Assembly: GCF_005508865.1 (NCBI RefSeq)
Contig: NZ_SCOM01000004.1
Location: 372,001 to 436,000, forward strand
DNA length: 64,000 bases
Direction: 5' to 3'
From: Pseudomonas sp. F(2018)
Lineage (GTDB): Bacteria; Pseudomonadota; Gammaproteobacteria; Pseudomonadales; Pseudomonadaceae
Every line of letters begins with the position of its first letter. The first letter of the stretch is position 1. The notes below the pieces were generated by a model that did no database searches, was not told where the DNA came from, and saw only the letters and a program-made list of their open reading frames with translations. The position numbers were made by a program, and so were the translations under genes. Below are positions 7,234 through 16,500 of the stretch, piece after piece.

Positions 7234-9951
7234 GTGACCGATCTTTCCAGCTCGCCCGGCCTCGTCAGCGTTCCGGTTTCCACCGGCGAGCCGCGCTTCT
7301 TCAGACCTCCGCTACCTGCCGGCCATGTACGTCGGCCGCGCCTGTGCGAGCGTCTGGAACAAGGCATGGACGGGCGCCTGCTGCTGGTTTGCGCACCGGC
7401 CGGATTCGGCAAGAGTTCATTGGCCGTGGAGTTCTGCGAGCGTCTGCCTGCCCAGTGGCACAGCCTGTGGCTGAGCCTGAATCGTCGCGACAGCGATCCC
7501 GGGCGCTTCCTCGAACGTCTGCTGGAAGGGCTGCGCCAGCATTTTCCGCGGATCGGTGACGAGGCCCTGGGCATGCTGAAGATGCGCCAGCGCCATCAAC
7601 CCTTCGCCTTCGAGGAATGGCTCGACGGCCTGCTCGACGAACTGGGCGAGCACCTCGATCCGCATAACCCCTTGCTGCTGGTGCTGGATGACTATCACCT
7701 GGCTCAGGGCGCGGTGCTGGATCGCTGCCTGCAGTTCTTCCTCAACCACCTGCCGGCCGGCATGCTGGTGCTGGTCACCAGCCGCCAGCGCCCGGACTGG
7801 CATCTGGCGCGTCTGCGCCTGTCGCGGCAACTGCTGGAGCTGCAGGAACAGGACCTGCGCCTGACCCTGGACGAGACCCGCGAGCTGTTCTGCGCCCAGG
7901 GCGCCGAATTGCCCGGTGAGGCGCTGGACAGTCTTCTGCAGCGCAGCGAGGGCTGGGTTGCTGGCCTGCGCCTGTGGCTGCTGGCCGCCAGCGAGGGCGA
8001 GCGCGATCTGCATGGCGCCCAGGGCATGATTCGCGACTATCTGCTGGAGGAAGTCATCGAGCGTCAGCCTCCGGAGCTGCAGGCCTTTCTCTATGACACC
8101 GCCTGCCTCGAGCGCTTCTGCGCGGAGCTGTGCGATGCGGTGCGCGACAGTCACGACAGCACCGCCATCCTCCAGCACCTGCAGGCCCACCAGGTGTTCC
8201 TGGTGCCGCTGGACGATCAGGGGCGCTGGTTCCGCTATCACCATCTATTCTCCGACCTGCTGCGCGCCAATCCGGCCAGCCAGCTGTCGCAACCGCCGGC
8301 GCGCCTGCACTTGCGTGCCTGCCGTTGGTTCAGCAGTCAGGGCCAGCTGGACGAGGCGGTCGAGCAGGCGTTGCGCGCCGGGCAGCCGGATGTGGCGGCC
8401 AGCCTGGTGCAGAACTTCTCCGAAGAACACCTGCTCGCCGAGCAGAACGTGGCCATGCTGCTGCGCTGGAAGATGGACCTGCCGGACAGCCTGCTGACCA
8501 GCACGCCGCGCCTGATCCTGCTGTACAGCTGGGCCCTGGCATTGGCCTGCCAGCTGGATGCGGCGGAGGATCTGGCCAATCACCTGGTGCGCTTCCTGCC
8601 CGCGCCCACCGCGGCCGAGCAGCAGTCGCTGCTGGCCCAGTGGCTGGCCGTCAGCGGAGTGATCGCCCGTGGTCGTGGCGACAGCCAGAATGCCGAACTC
8701 TATTGCGCCGAGGCCCTGGCCGGCATGCCGGCGCAACACTACGGCTCGCGCCTGCTGTGCCTCTCCACCCTGGCCAACCTGGCGGTGGTGCGTGGCGATC
8801 TGTGGCGTGCGCGTGGGCTCAACCGCGAGGCTCTGGAGCTGGCGCAACGGCAGGACAACCCGTTGTTCGAGGCCTTCTGTCATTACGATCGTGGCCGGGT
8901 CCTGCTGGCCCGCGGCGAGATACTGCGGGCGCTGGAAGAGGTGCGTGCGGGGCTGGAACGCCTGCGTGGTCTGTCGCTGCAGCGGGTCTACGCGGTGCGC
9001 GCGCGTCTGACTCTCTATGAAGGTTTCCTGCTCGCCCTGCGTCTGCAGCCGGAGGAGGCCAGCCGCCGCCTGCAGGCCGGCATCGCCGAGGCGCGCAGCT
9101 GCCGCGACATCAGCCTGCTGATCGGCTACTGCATCCTGGCCAGCCAGGAGGGCAGGGCGGGGCGCTTCAACGAAGCCTTCGCCCAGCTGGCCGAGGCAGA
9201 GCGCCTGATGCACATCTGGGACGTGCCGCCGGTGTATTACCTGGCGATGATCACCGTGACCAAGTGCGAGCTTTGGCTCAGCCAGGGGCAGGTCGACCTG
9301 GCCAACGCCTGGCTGCTGCGCCTGGCCGAGACCTATGGCGGCGAGCAGGCGGCCGCCGCGCCGGAGTTCCATCCACAGTTGCCGCTGCATATCGAGCTGC
9401 AGCGCGCGGCCCTGGAGCGCCGCCAGGGCCAGCCCGAGGCCGCCGAGCGGCGTCTGCGTGCACTGGTGCTGCGAGCCCAGGCCCAGGGCGGACAGTTGCT
9501 GGGTGTATTCGCCCAGGTGCAGTTGAGTCTGCTGCTGTTTGCCGGTGGCCGCGAGCGCGATGCCCAGCAGCAGTTGCTGACCAGTTTCGAGACGGCTCGG
9601 GGTGGTACGCTACTGCCGTTCTATGAGCTGCTCGCGCACCAGCCGACCTGGCTGCGGGCACAGTTGCAGACAGCGCCAGCGAGCCCGCTGAGCGAGGCCC
9701 TGCGCCAGCGCCTGCCTGCGGAGGTCGAGGTCGAGCCGTTGCCCAGCGGCGCGACCGAAGCGCTCAGCACTCGCGAGTTGGCGGTGCTGCGCCTGATCGC
9801 CCTGGGTTGCTCCAACCAGGAGATCAGCGAGCGCCTGTTCATCTCCCTGCACACGGTCAAGACCCACGCCCGCCACATCAACAGCAAGCTCGGCGTCGAG
9901 CGGCGTACCCAGGCGGTAGCCAGGGCCAAGGGCCTGGGCCTGCTCAGCTGA
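7234..9951 (+). CDS. MalT/AlkS-type LuxR-family transcriptional regulator, copy 1
   Basis: The 905-residue protein has the STAND-ATPase layout of MalT and AlkS. A Walker A motif APAGFGKSS lies at residues 54-62, a Walker B-like LLLVLDDYH near 150, a long helical TPR-like middle, and a C-terminal LuxR helix-turn-helix (LSTRELAVLRLIALG to HTVKTHARHIN). Such proteins are ATP-dependent, ligand-induced activators. AlkS, of similar size, controls alkane-degradation genes. The GTG start lacks a clear ribosome site, and the next in-frame Met is at residue 45, too close to Walker A to be preferred. It follows the DUF1302-DUF1329 pair, like the copy at 34565, so that pair is the likely target. The ligand is unknown. 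Confidence 0.9.
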   Translation: MTDLSSSPGLVSVPVSTGEPRFFRPPLPAGHVRRPRLCERLEQGMDGRLLLVCAPAGFGKSSLAVEFCERLPAQWHSLWLSLNRRDSDPGRFLERLLEGLRQHFPRIGDEALGMLKMRQRHQPFAFEEWLDGLLDELGEHLDPHNPLLLVLDDYHLAQGAVLDRCLQFFLNHLPAGMLVLVTSRQRPDWHLARLRLSRQLLELQEQDLRLTLDETRELFCAQGAELPGEALDSLLQRSEGWVAGLRLWLLAASEGERDLHGAQGMIRDYLLEEVIERQPPELQAFLYDTACLERFCAELCDAVRDSHDSTAILQHLQAHQVFLVPLDDQGRWFRYHHLFSDLLRANPASQLSQPPARLHLRACRWFSSQGQLDEAVEQALRAGQPDVAASLVQNFSEEHLLAEQNVAMLLRWKMDLPDSLLTSTPRLILLYSWALALACQLDAAEDLANHLVRFLPAPTAAEQQSLLAQWLAVSGVIARGRGDSQNAELYCAEALAGMPAQHYGSRLLCLSTLANLAVVRGDLWRARGLNREALELAQRQDNPLFEAFCHYDRGRVLLARGEILRALEEVRAGLERLRGLSLQRVYAVRARLTLYEGFLLALRLQPEEASRRLQAGIAEARSCRDISLLIGYCILASQEGRAGRFNEAFAQLAEAERLMHIWDVPPVYYLAMITVTKCELWLSQGQVDLANAWLLRLAETYGGEQAAAAPEFHPQLPLHIELQRAALERRQGQPEAAERRLRALVLRAQAQGGQLLGVFAQVQLSLLLFAGGRERDAQQQLLTSFETARGGTLLPFYELLAHQPTWLRAQLQTAPASPLSEALRQRLPAEVEVEPLPSGATEALSTRELAVLRLIALGCSNQEISERLFISLHTVKTHARHINSKLGVERRTQAVARAKGLGLLS

Positions 9952-10777
9952 CTTCGGCCACCGCGTCGAATTCGCGGCGTTTCTCCAAGATCAGCTGCAG
10001 ATTGTCGTGCTGCCAGGGATGGAAGTCGGCCCGGTAGAAGTCAAAGTAGGCCCGTACCAGCGGGCGCAGGATGCCGCGGCTACCCCACAGCCAGACCAGG
10101 CCGTCGCGCCAGATTCGCCAGCTCGCCAGCAGGCCGTCGCGGCGCAGCATGTGCACTAGCCCCTTGATTGTGTCCAGGGTGAAGAAGAAGGTGCTCTGCA
10201 GCATGGCGCGGCGACGCATCCACAGCTGGCCGCAGACCTGCTGGTAGAGGTCGAAGGCCACCGCCTTGTGCTCGCTCTCCTCCAGCGCGTGCCAGCGCCA
10301 CAGGCGGGCCATGTCCGGGTCGGCGCCGTCCAGCCAGTCGGGGTTCTGCAGGATGGCGTCGGCCATGATCGCGGTCAGGTGTTCCACTGCCGTGGTGGCT
10401 GCCAGGTGTACCTTGGGCGGCAGGTGCTTGCGCACGAAGCCCAGGCGTCGTTTCAGGCGCCGTTCCAGGTAGTCGAGGTCATAGCCGGTTGCGCGCAGGG
10501 CGTCGCTGTAGTGCTGGTGTTCGCGACTGTGATGCGCCTCCTGCCCGATGAAGCCGCGGATCTGCGCCAGCTGCTGCGGATCGGTCACCTGGTCGCGATA
10601 GGCGCGCACCGAGTCGATGAAGAAGCGCTCGCCCTCGGGGAACAGCAGCGACATGGCATCGAAGAAATGGCTCTTGAACGCGTCGCCGCCGTGCCAGTGG
10701 CGAGCCCAGGGCATAGGGAAGTTGAACTCGGGCTGACGCGGCGTGATCTGCAGGTCGTGCGGGGTGGGGCTATGCAT
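9944..10777 (-). CDS. Metal-dependent hydrolase family protein (COG3687-like)
   Basis: The 277-residue protein starts at the ATG at 10777 (MHSPTPHDLQITPRQ). An upstream in-frame ATG at 10789 exists, but GGGAGG at 10782-10787 is a ribosome site for the inner start, although with only 4 bases spacing. Histidine-rich motifs GQEAHHSREHQHY and WHALEESEHKAVAFDLY match the PF10118 'predicted metal-dependent hydrolase' family. In that family conserved His and Glu residues probably bind a di-metal centre. The substrate is unknown. It converges on the LuxR-type gene with an 8-base overlap of the stop regions and diverges from an AraC regulator 123 bases away, which may control it. Confidence 0.85.
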   Translation of the reverse strand: MHSPTPHDLQITPRQPEFNFPMPWARHWHGGDAFKSHFFDAMSLLFPEGERFFIDSVRAYRDQVTDPQQLAQIRGFIGQEAHHSREHQHYSDALRATGYDLDYLERRLKRRLGFVRKHLPPKVHLAATTAVEHLTAIMADAILQNPDWLDGADPDMARLWRWHALEESEHKAVAFDLYQQVCGQLWMRRRAMLQSTFFFTLDTIKGLVHMLRRDGLLASWRIWRDGLVWLWGSRGILRPLVRAYFDFYRADFHPWQHDNLQLILEKRREFDAVAEVS

Positions 10778-10900
10778 GCGGCCTCCCATCTTGTTGTTAT
10801 GACGTGGTCGGACTATGGGCTTGCCGGCTTTTCGCGGACAAGGTTATCTTCAGCCAATATTCAGGTCATATCCGGCCACTGGCGAATACGGCGAACGCTG

Positions 10901-11944
10901 ATGAGCAGACCCCTGAACCTGCATTCCGAACTGGTGCCGATCACCTATGTCGAGGCCCTGCTGCAGCTGGCCGGAGAGTTCGGTGTCGCGCGGGAGCGCC
11001 TGCTCGGCGCCGCCGGTTTGCGTGCGGAGCTGCTGCTCAACCCCACGGGCCGGCTGTCCCTGTCCGACTTCCACCAGCTGGCCGGCGCCGCCTTGCTGTT
11101 GTGCGATGAGCCGGCCTTGGGCCTGCTGCTGGGCCTGCGCCTGAGCGCCTCGGCCCACGGCATTCTCGGCTACGCCCTGCTGTCCAGCGCCAACCTCGGG
11201 CGCGCCGTGCAGTTCGCGCTCAGGTACTACCGGGTGCTGGGCCTGACCTTCGAGCTGGAGCTGGTGGACAACCCGGACTCGCTGGAGCTGCGTGCCAGCG
11301 AATCGATTCCCCTGGGCGTGCTCGGTCGCTTCGCCGCCGAGGGCCTGTTCGGCAGCCTGTACGGCATCGCCCAGTTCCTCCTCGGCGAGCGCCCGCAGGG
11401 AGTGGAGGTCGGCTTCGCCTATCCCGCGCCCGAGCATGCCGCGCGCTACGACGAGGCCTTCGGCGTGCCGGCCCAGTTCGATCAGCCCTGGCACTGGTTC
11501 CGCCTGCCGCGCCACTACCTGGATCGCCCCATGGCCCTGGCTAACCCGGCCACCATGCAGATGTGCGAGCAGCAGTGCGAAGCCCTGCTGGCCACCCTGG
11601 ACGTGCAGGAGGGGCTGCTCAGTCGCCTGCGCCGTCTGCTGCTGGCCCGTCCCGGCGACTTTCCCAATCTCGACAGCGCCGCCAGTGCCCTGCACACCAG
11701 CGGGCGCAGCCTGCGCCGGCACTTGTCAGCCGCCGGCACCAGCTACCAGCAGGTGCTCGACGAGGTGCGCAAGCGCCTGGCCCTGCAGTACCTGGAGACC
11801 ACCCACCTGCCGCTGTTCGAGATCGCCCTGCTGCTGGGCTTCAACGATCCGTCCAACTTCCGCCGGGCCTTCCGCAAATGGACGGGGAGGGCGCCGAAGG
11901 ATTATCGTGCGCGGCCCGTGCCAGCCGAGGAGAGCTCCAGATGA
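10901..11944 (+). CDS. AraC-family transcriptional regulator (OruR/ArgR-like layout)
   Basis: The protein has 347 residues from ATG 10901 (MSRPLNLHSELVPITYVEAL). The N-terminal two thirds are an arabinose-binding-like domain (PF12625 type). The C-terminal third carries the two AraC helix-turn-helix motifs, ending with the signature FEIALLLGFNDPSNFRRAFRKWTG. Its stop overlaps the start of the metallo-hydrolase gene by ATGA, so the two are translationally coupled. Gene order (metal hydrolase, AraC, MBL hydrolase, OmpA-like lipoprotein) resembles the PA0830-PA0833 region of P. aeruginosa as I remember it, where the AraC gene is oruR (ornithine utilisation). Orthology is an inference from context. 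Confidence 0.88.
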   Translation: MSRPLNLHSELVPITYVEALLQLAGEFGVARERLLGAAGLRAELLLNPTGRLSLSDFHQLAGAALLLCDEPALGLLLGLRLSASAHGILGYALLSSANLGRAVQFALRYYRVLGLTFELELVDNPDSLELRASESIPLGVLGRFAAEGLFGSLYGIAQFLLGERPQGVEVGFAYPAPEHAARYDEAFGVPAQFDQPWHWFRLPRHYLDRPMALANPATMQMCEQQCEALLATLDVQEGLLSRLRRLLLARPGDFPNLDSAASALHTSGRSLRRHLSAAGTSYQQVLDEVRKRLALQYLETTHLPLFEIALLLGFNDPSNFRRAFRKWTGRAPKDYRARPVPAEESSR

Positions 11945-12585
11945 CCGCCGCCCCGCCACCCAGCCTGATCCGCGAGACCTTTCCGGTCGGCCCGCTGCAG
12001 TGCAACTGCACCATCATCGGCGACCCGGTGAGCAAAAAGGCCATCGTGGTCGACCCGGGCGGCAACCCGGACCTGATCATGGCGCGTCTGGAGGCCCATG
12101 GCCTCAAGGTGGTCAGCATCATCCACACCCATGCGCATCTAGATCACTTCCTCGCCTCCGGGCAGATGAAGGAGAAGACCGGCGCCAGCCTGCACCTGCA
12201 CAAGGAAGACCAGTTCCTCTGGGACAACCTGGAGATGCAGTGCCAGATGTTCGGCGTGCCCTATACCCCGGTGCCGGCGCCGGACCAGTGGCTGGCCGAC
12301 GACGAGGAGCTGGCCTGCGGCTGCGGCGTGGCCCTGCACACGCCGGGACACACACCGGGCTCCACCAGCTTCTGGTTCCCCGAAGCCAAGCTGCTGATCG
12401 CCGGCGATACCCTGTTCCGCCGTGGCATCGGCCGCACCGATCTGTGGGGCGGCGACTACGCCACCATCGAGCGTTCGATCAAGCGCCTCTACACTCTGGA
12501 TGAGGACGCCACCGTGGTCACCGGCCATGGTCCGGATACCCGCCTGGGTGACGAGATGCGCGAGAATCCGTTCATTCGCGCCTGA
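11941..12585 (+). CDS. MBL-fold metallo-hydrolase, glyoxalase II-like
   Basis: The 214-residue protein has the metallo-beta-lactamase zinc motif THAHLDH (HxHxDH), then HTPGHTPGS, the bridging aspartate in GDTLFRRGIGRTD, and the last metal ligand in VTGHGP. Such short enzymes hydrolyse thioesters such as S-lactoylglutathione, or related esters, in the cytoplasm (YcbL-like). The start ATG overlaps the stop of the AraC regulator gene (ATGA), so it is translated from the same message. The substrate is not certain. Confidence 0.92.
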   Translation: MTAAPPPSLIRETFPVGPLQCNCTIIGDPVSKKAIVVDPGGNPDLIMARLEAHGLKVVSIIHTHAHLDHFLASGQMKEKTGASLHLHKEDQFLWDNLEMQCQMFGVPYTPVPAPDQWLADDEELACGCGVALHTPGHTPGSTSFWFPEAKLLIAGDTLFRRGIGRTDLWGGDYATIERSIKRLYTLDEDATVVTGHGPDTRLGDEMRENPFIRA

Positions 12586-12665
12586 CCGGGAATCTTTGTC
12601 TGCCGCTTCGCTCTAATCCGTTGTCGGCCCTTTCGACCGTCAACCGCCGTTCCAGGAGTACTCCC

Positions 12666-13352
12666 ATGTCTACCCCCTCACGCCTGACTCTCGCCGCCCT
12701 GCTGTTGGCGCTGCTGACTGGCTGTGCCTCGCAGAATCCCTATGAAAATCAGCCCCAGCAGAGCTCCGGGGGCATGAGCAAGACCGCCAAATACGGCGGC
12801 CTGGGCGCGCTGGCCGGCGCCGTGGCTGGTGCCGCGATCAACCACGACAACCGTGGCAAAGGCGCGCTGATCGGCGCCGCGGTGGCCGGCGCGGCCGGTG
12901 CCGGCTACGGCTACTACGCCGACAAGCAGGAAGAAGAACTGCGCCGCAGCATGGAAGGCACCGGCGTCGAGGTGCAGCGCCAGGGCGACACCATCCAGCT
13001 GATCATGCCCGGCAACATCACCTTCGCCACCGACTCGGCGGACATCGCCAGCAGCTTCTACAGCCCGCTGAACAACCTGGCCACGTCCTTCCGCCAGTAC
13101 AACCAGAACAGCATCGAGATCGTCGGCCACACCGACAGCACCGGCAACCATGCCTACAACATGAGCCTGTCGCAGCGCCGCGCGCAGAGTGTGGCCAACT
13201 ACCTGATGGCCCAGGGCGTGGACGCCTCGCGTCTTAGCACCCGTGGTGCCGGCCCGGATCAGCCGATCGCCAGCAACGCCTCGGCCGATGGCCGCGCACA
13301 GAACCGCCGCGTCGAAGTCACCCTGCGTCCGTTGCCCGGCGCCCAGTACTGA
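12666..13352 (+). CDS. OmpA-family outer-membrane lipoprotein (YiaD-like)
   Basis: The protein has 228 residues from ATG 12666, preceded by AGGAG. A lipoprotein signal ends in LLTGC with lipidation at Cys20. A glycine-zipper segment follows (about residues 45-85, GGLGALAGAVAGAAI and GAAVAGAAGAGYGYY). The C-terminal OmpA peptidoglycan-binding domain shows NSIEIVGHTDSTGN and NRRVEVTL. It probably anchors the outer membrane to peptidoglycan. It is a single transcription unit closed by a terminator. Confidence 0.93.
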   Translation: MSTPSRLTLAALLLALLTGCASQNPYENQPQQSSGGMSKTAKYGGLGALAGAVAGAAINHDNRGKGALIGAAVAGAAGAGYGYYADKQEEELRRSMEGTGVEVQRQGDTIQLIMPGNITFATDSADIASSFYSPLNNLATSFRQYNQNSIEIVGHTDSTGNHAYNMSLSQRRAQSVANYLMAQGVDASRLSTRGAGPDQPIASNASADGRAQNRRVEVTLRPLPGAQY

Positions 13353-13365
13353 CAGCACTGCACAG

Positions 13366-13387
13366 AAGGCCCCGCGAGGGGCCTTTT
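13366..13387 (+). terminator. Intrinsic terminator after the OmpA-like lipoprotein gene
   Basis: The stem AAGGCCCC/GGGGCCTT with loop GCGA runs into TTTT. Confidence 0.85.
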
Positions 13388-13538
13388 GCGTTTCTGAGTG
13401 ATGGCCAAATGCCGTCCGTCGCGCTCGTCTACCTAGGTAAATTCCTGACTACACTCTCAGCAGACAACGCGCTCAGCCGCGTATGAGCTGGTGTGCCTCA
13501 GGTGAGCGAGGCGTGCCGGGGCAAGATCAGGAGACTTC

Positions 13539-16500
13539 ATGGACGGCACCGCTCCCATCTTCCACTCCCGCAAACCCTGGATCCCCCTGCTGATCAGCCT
13601 GGTTCTGCTGATCGGCCTCGGCGCCCTGGTGTTCTGGCAATGGCGCACCCTCGAACAGAGCAACCGTCAGGCCCAGGAGCAGCGTTTCGCCCTGGCGGTG
13701 GACGGCGTCGAGCTCAGCGTGCGCGAGCGCATGCGCGCCTACGAGATGGTGCTGCGTGGCATGGCCGGACTGATGGCCGGCAGCGACCAGGTCTCCAACG
13801 AGGAGTGGCAGCGCGCTACCGATCAGCTGCAGCTGCAAGAGCAGTACCCGGGCATCCAGGCCCTGTCCTGGAGCCGTTACCTGCGTGCCGGCGAGCTGAG
13901 CGCCTTCGTCGAGCAGGCCCGCATGGCAGGGCGCAGCGACTTCCAGGCCTATCCATCGGGTGAGCGAGAGGCTTACCTGATGGTCGAGTTCATCAATCCC
14001 CTGGACTGGCGCAACCGTCGCGCGCTGGGCTTCGACATGTACAGCGAGGCTACCCGCCGTACTGCCATAGAGCAGGCCCGCGACAGCGGCGAGGCCGTAC
14101 TCACCGGTCCGTTGCGCCTGCGTCAGGAAACCGAGAAGGACGCGCAGACCGGCATGCTGCTGTACCTGCCGGTGTTCCGCCCCAATGCCCCGCTGAGCAC
14201 CACCGACGAGCGTCGCGAAGCGCTGCAAGGCATGGTTGCCGGCACCTTCCGTCTGGCCGACCTGATGCACGGCATTCTCGGTAGTGGCGGCAGCCAATTC
14301 GAGATAGAGCTGCTCGATCTGGCCGATCCCGCCCAGCCGCTGCTCAGCAGGAGCGGCATGCAATCCCACAACCCGCGTTTCCGTGCGCAGCGCACACTGA
14401 GCATCTATGGCCGGGAGTGGCAACTCAACGTGGGTAGCACTGCCGCCTACGAGGCCGCTCTGGGTGACGGCGACCTACCGATCAGCCTGGGCACCGGCCT
14501 GCTGGCTGCGCTGTTGCTGTCGCTGCTGGTCGGCGGCTTCCTGTTCCTGCGCGACCGTGCCCTGGGCGACAGCGAGCGGCAGCGCCAGCAGTTGCGCGAG
14601 AGCGAAGGTCGCTTCCGCCTGGTGGTCGAGGCCTCGCCCAATGCCATCGTGCTGGTCGACGGCAGCGGCAAGGTGGTCATGGTCAACCGCCAGGTCGAGC
14701 TGATGTTCGGCTACGAGCGTGACGAACTGCTGGGCCAGCCGGTGGAGCGCCTGCTGCCGGAGCAACTGCGCCAAGGCCACCCGGCCATGCGCCAGGCCTA
14801 CCAGAACGCCCCGGAACAACGGCGCATGGGCGGCAACCGCGAGCTGTTCGGCCAGCACCGCGATGGTCGCCTGATTCCCCTGGAGGTCGGCCTGGCGCCG
14901 ATCCGCGTCGGCGAGGAGATGCTGGTGCAGGCGGTGATCATCGACATCAGCGAGCGCAAGTCTGCCGAAGAGCGCTTCCGCCTGGTGGTGGAGGCCTCGC
15001 CCAACGCCATCGTGCTGGTCGACGGCAAGGGCCGGCTGAGCATGGTCAACCGCCAGACCGAACAGATGTTCGGCTACGAGCGCGCCGAGATGCTCGGCCA
15101 GCCGGTGGAGATGCTCCTGCCGGAAGCCACCCGTGCCCAGCACCCGAGCCTGCGCGACGGCTTTATCAAAGACCCGTCACCGCGGCGCATGGGTGGCAAC
15201 CGCGAGTTGTTCGGCCAGCACCGCGATGGCCGCCTGATTCCCCTGGAAGTCGGCCTGTCGCCGATCCGCGCCGACGGCGAGCGCCTGGTGCAGGCGGTGA
15301 TCATCGACATCAGCGAACGCAAGGCCGCCGAGCAGCGCCTGCGTGAGCAGGCCGAGCAGCTGGCCCTGGCCAACCGCTACAAGTCGGAGTTCCTCGCCAA
15401 CATGTCCCACGAGCTGCGCACGCCGCTCAACAGTATCCTGATCCTCAGCGAGCAGCTGCGTCACAACGTGGCCGGCAACCTGACCGAGAAACAGGTCAAG
15501 CATGCGGACATCGTCTACAAGGCCGGCAACGACCTGCTGCAGCTGATCAATGATGTCCTCGACCTGGCCAAGATCGAGGCCGGACGCGTGCAGCTCAAGC
15601 TCGAACCGCTGAACATCCACGACCTGCTGGTGGAGCTGGATTCCAGCCTGCGGCCGATGGCCGAGATCAAGGGGCTGCGCCTGCTCACTCACCTGGAGCC
15701 GGGCGTAGCGCGGATGATCCACAGCGACCGTGGGCGCCTGCAGCAGATCCTGCGCAACCTGCTGTCCAATGCCCTCAAGTTCACCGAACACGGCGAGGTG
15801 GAGCTGAGCATCGGCCTCTCGCCGGTGTCCCTCGACGACGAGCGCGAGACCCTGCAGTTCGTCGTGCGCGACAGCGGCATCGGCATCGACCCGGCGCAGC
15901 ACGAGCGCATCTTCCAGGCCTTCCAGCAGATCGACGGCTCCACCAGTCGCCGTTTCGGCGGTACCGGCCTGGGGCTGGCCATCACCCGCCAACTGGTGGA
16001 GGTGCTGGGTGGTCAGATCAGTCTGGAAAGCACGCCTGGGCAGGGCTCGCGCTTTATCGTGCGGCTGCCGGTGGTGGCGCTGAATCCGCAGGAGAAGGAA
16101 GACGAATCGCTCACTGCCACGCCGCAGCGCAGCGGCAGCGGGCCGGCGGTGCTGATCGTCGAGGACGACCCCAACTTCGCCGCGGTGATCGCCGAGGAGG
16201 CCCAGGCTCACGGCTTTTCCAGCGTGCATTGTCGCAACGGCAAGCAGGCCATCGGCCTGTTGCAGAGTGAGCGTTTCGTCGCGGTGATCCTCGACATCCT
16301 GCTGCCGGACATCAGCGGCTGGCAGATCTACCGGCGCCTGCGCGGGCTGATGCAGTACCGCGACGTGCCGGTGCATATCGTCTCCTGTGTACCGCAGCCG
16401 CAGGACTGGCACAGCGACGGCACGCGCTACCTGGTCAAGCCGGTGGCGCGTCAGGACCTGGAGCGGGTGTTCGAGGATATCGTCGTGCTCAGCGCGCCGA

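Noticed and set aside
13430..13439. TACCTAGGTA palindrome before the hybrid kinase gene as an operator
   Set aside because: A single 10-base palindrome without a repeat or a known consensus is too weak to call.
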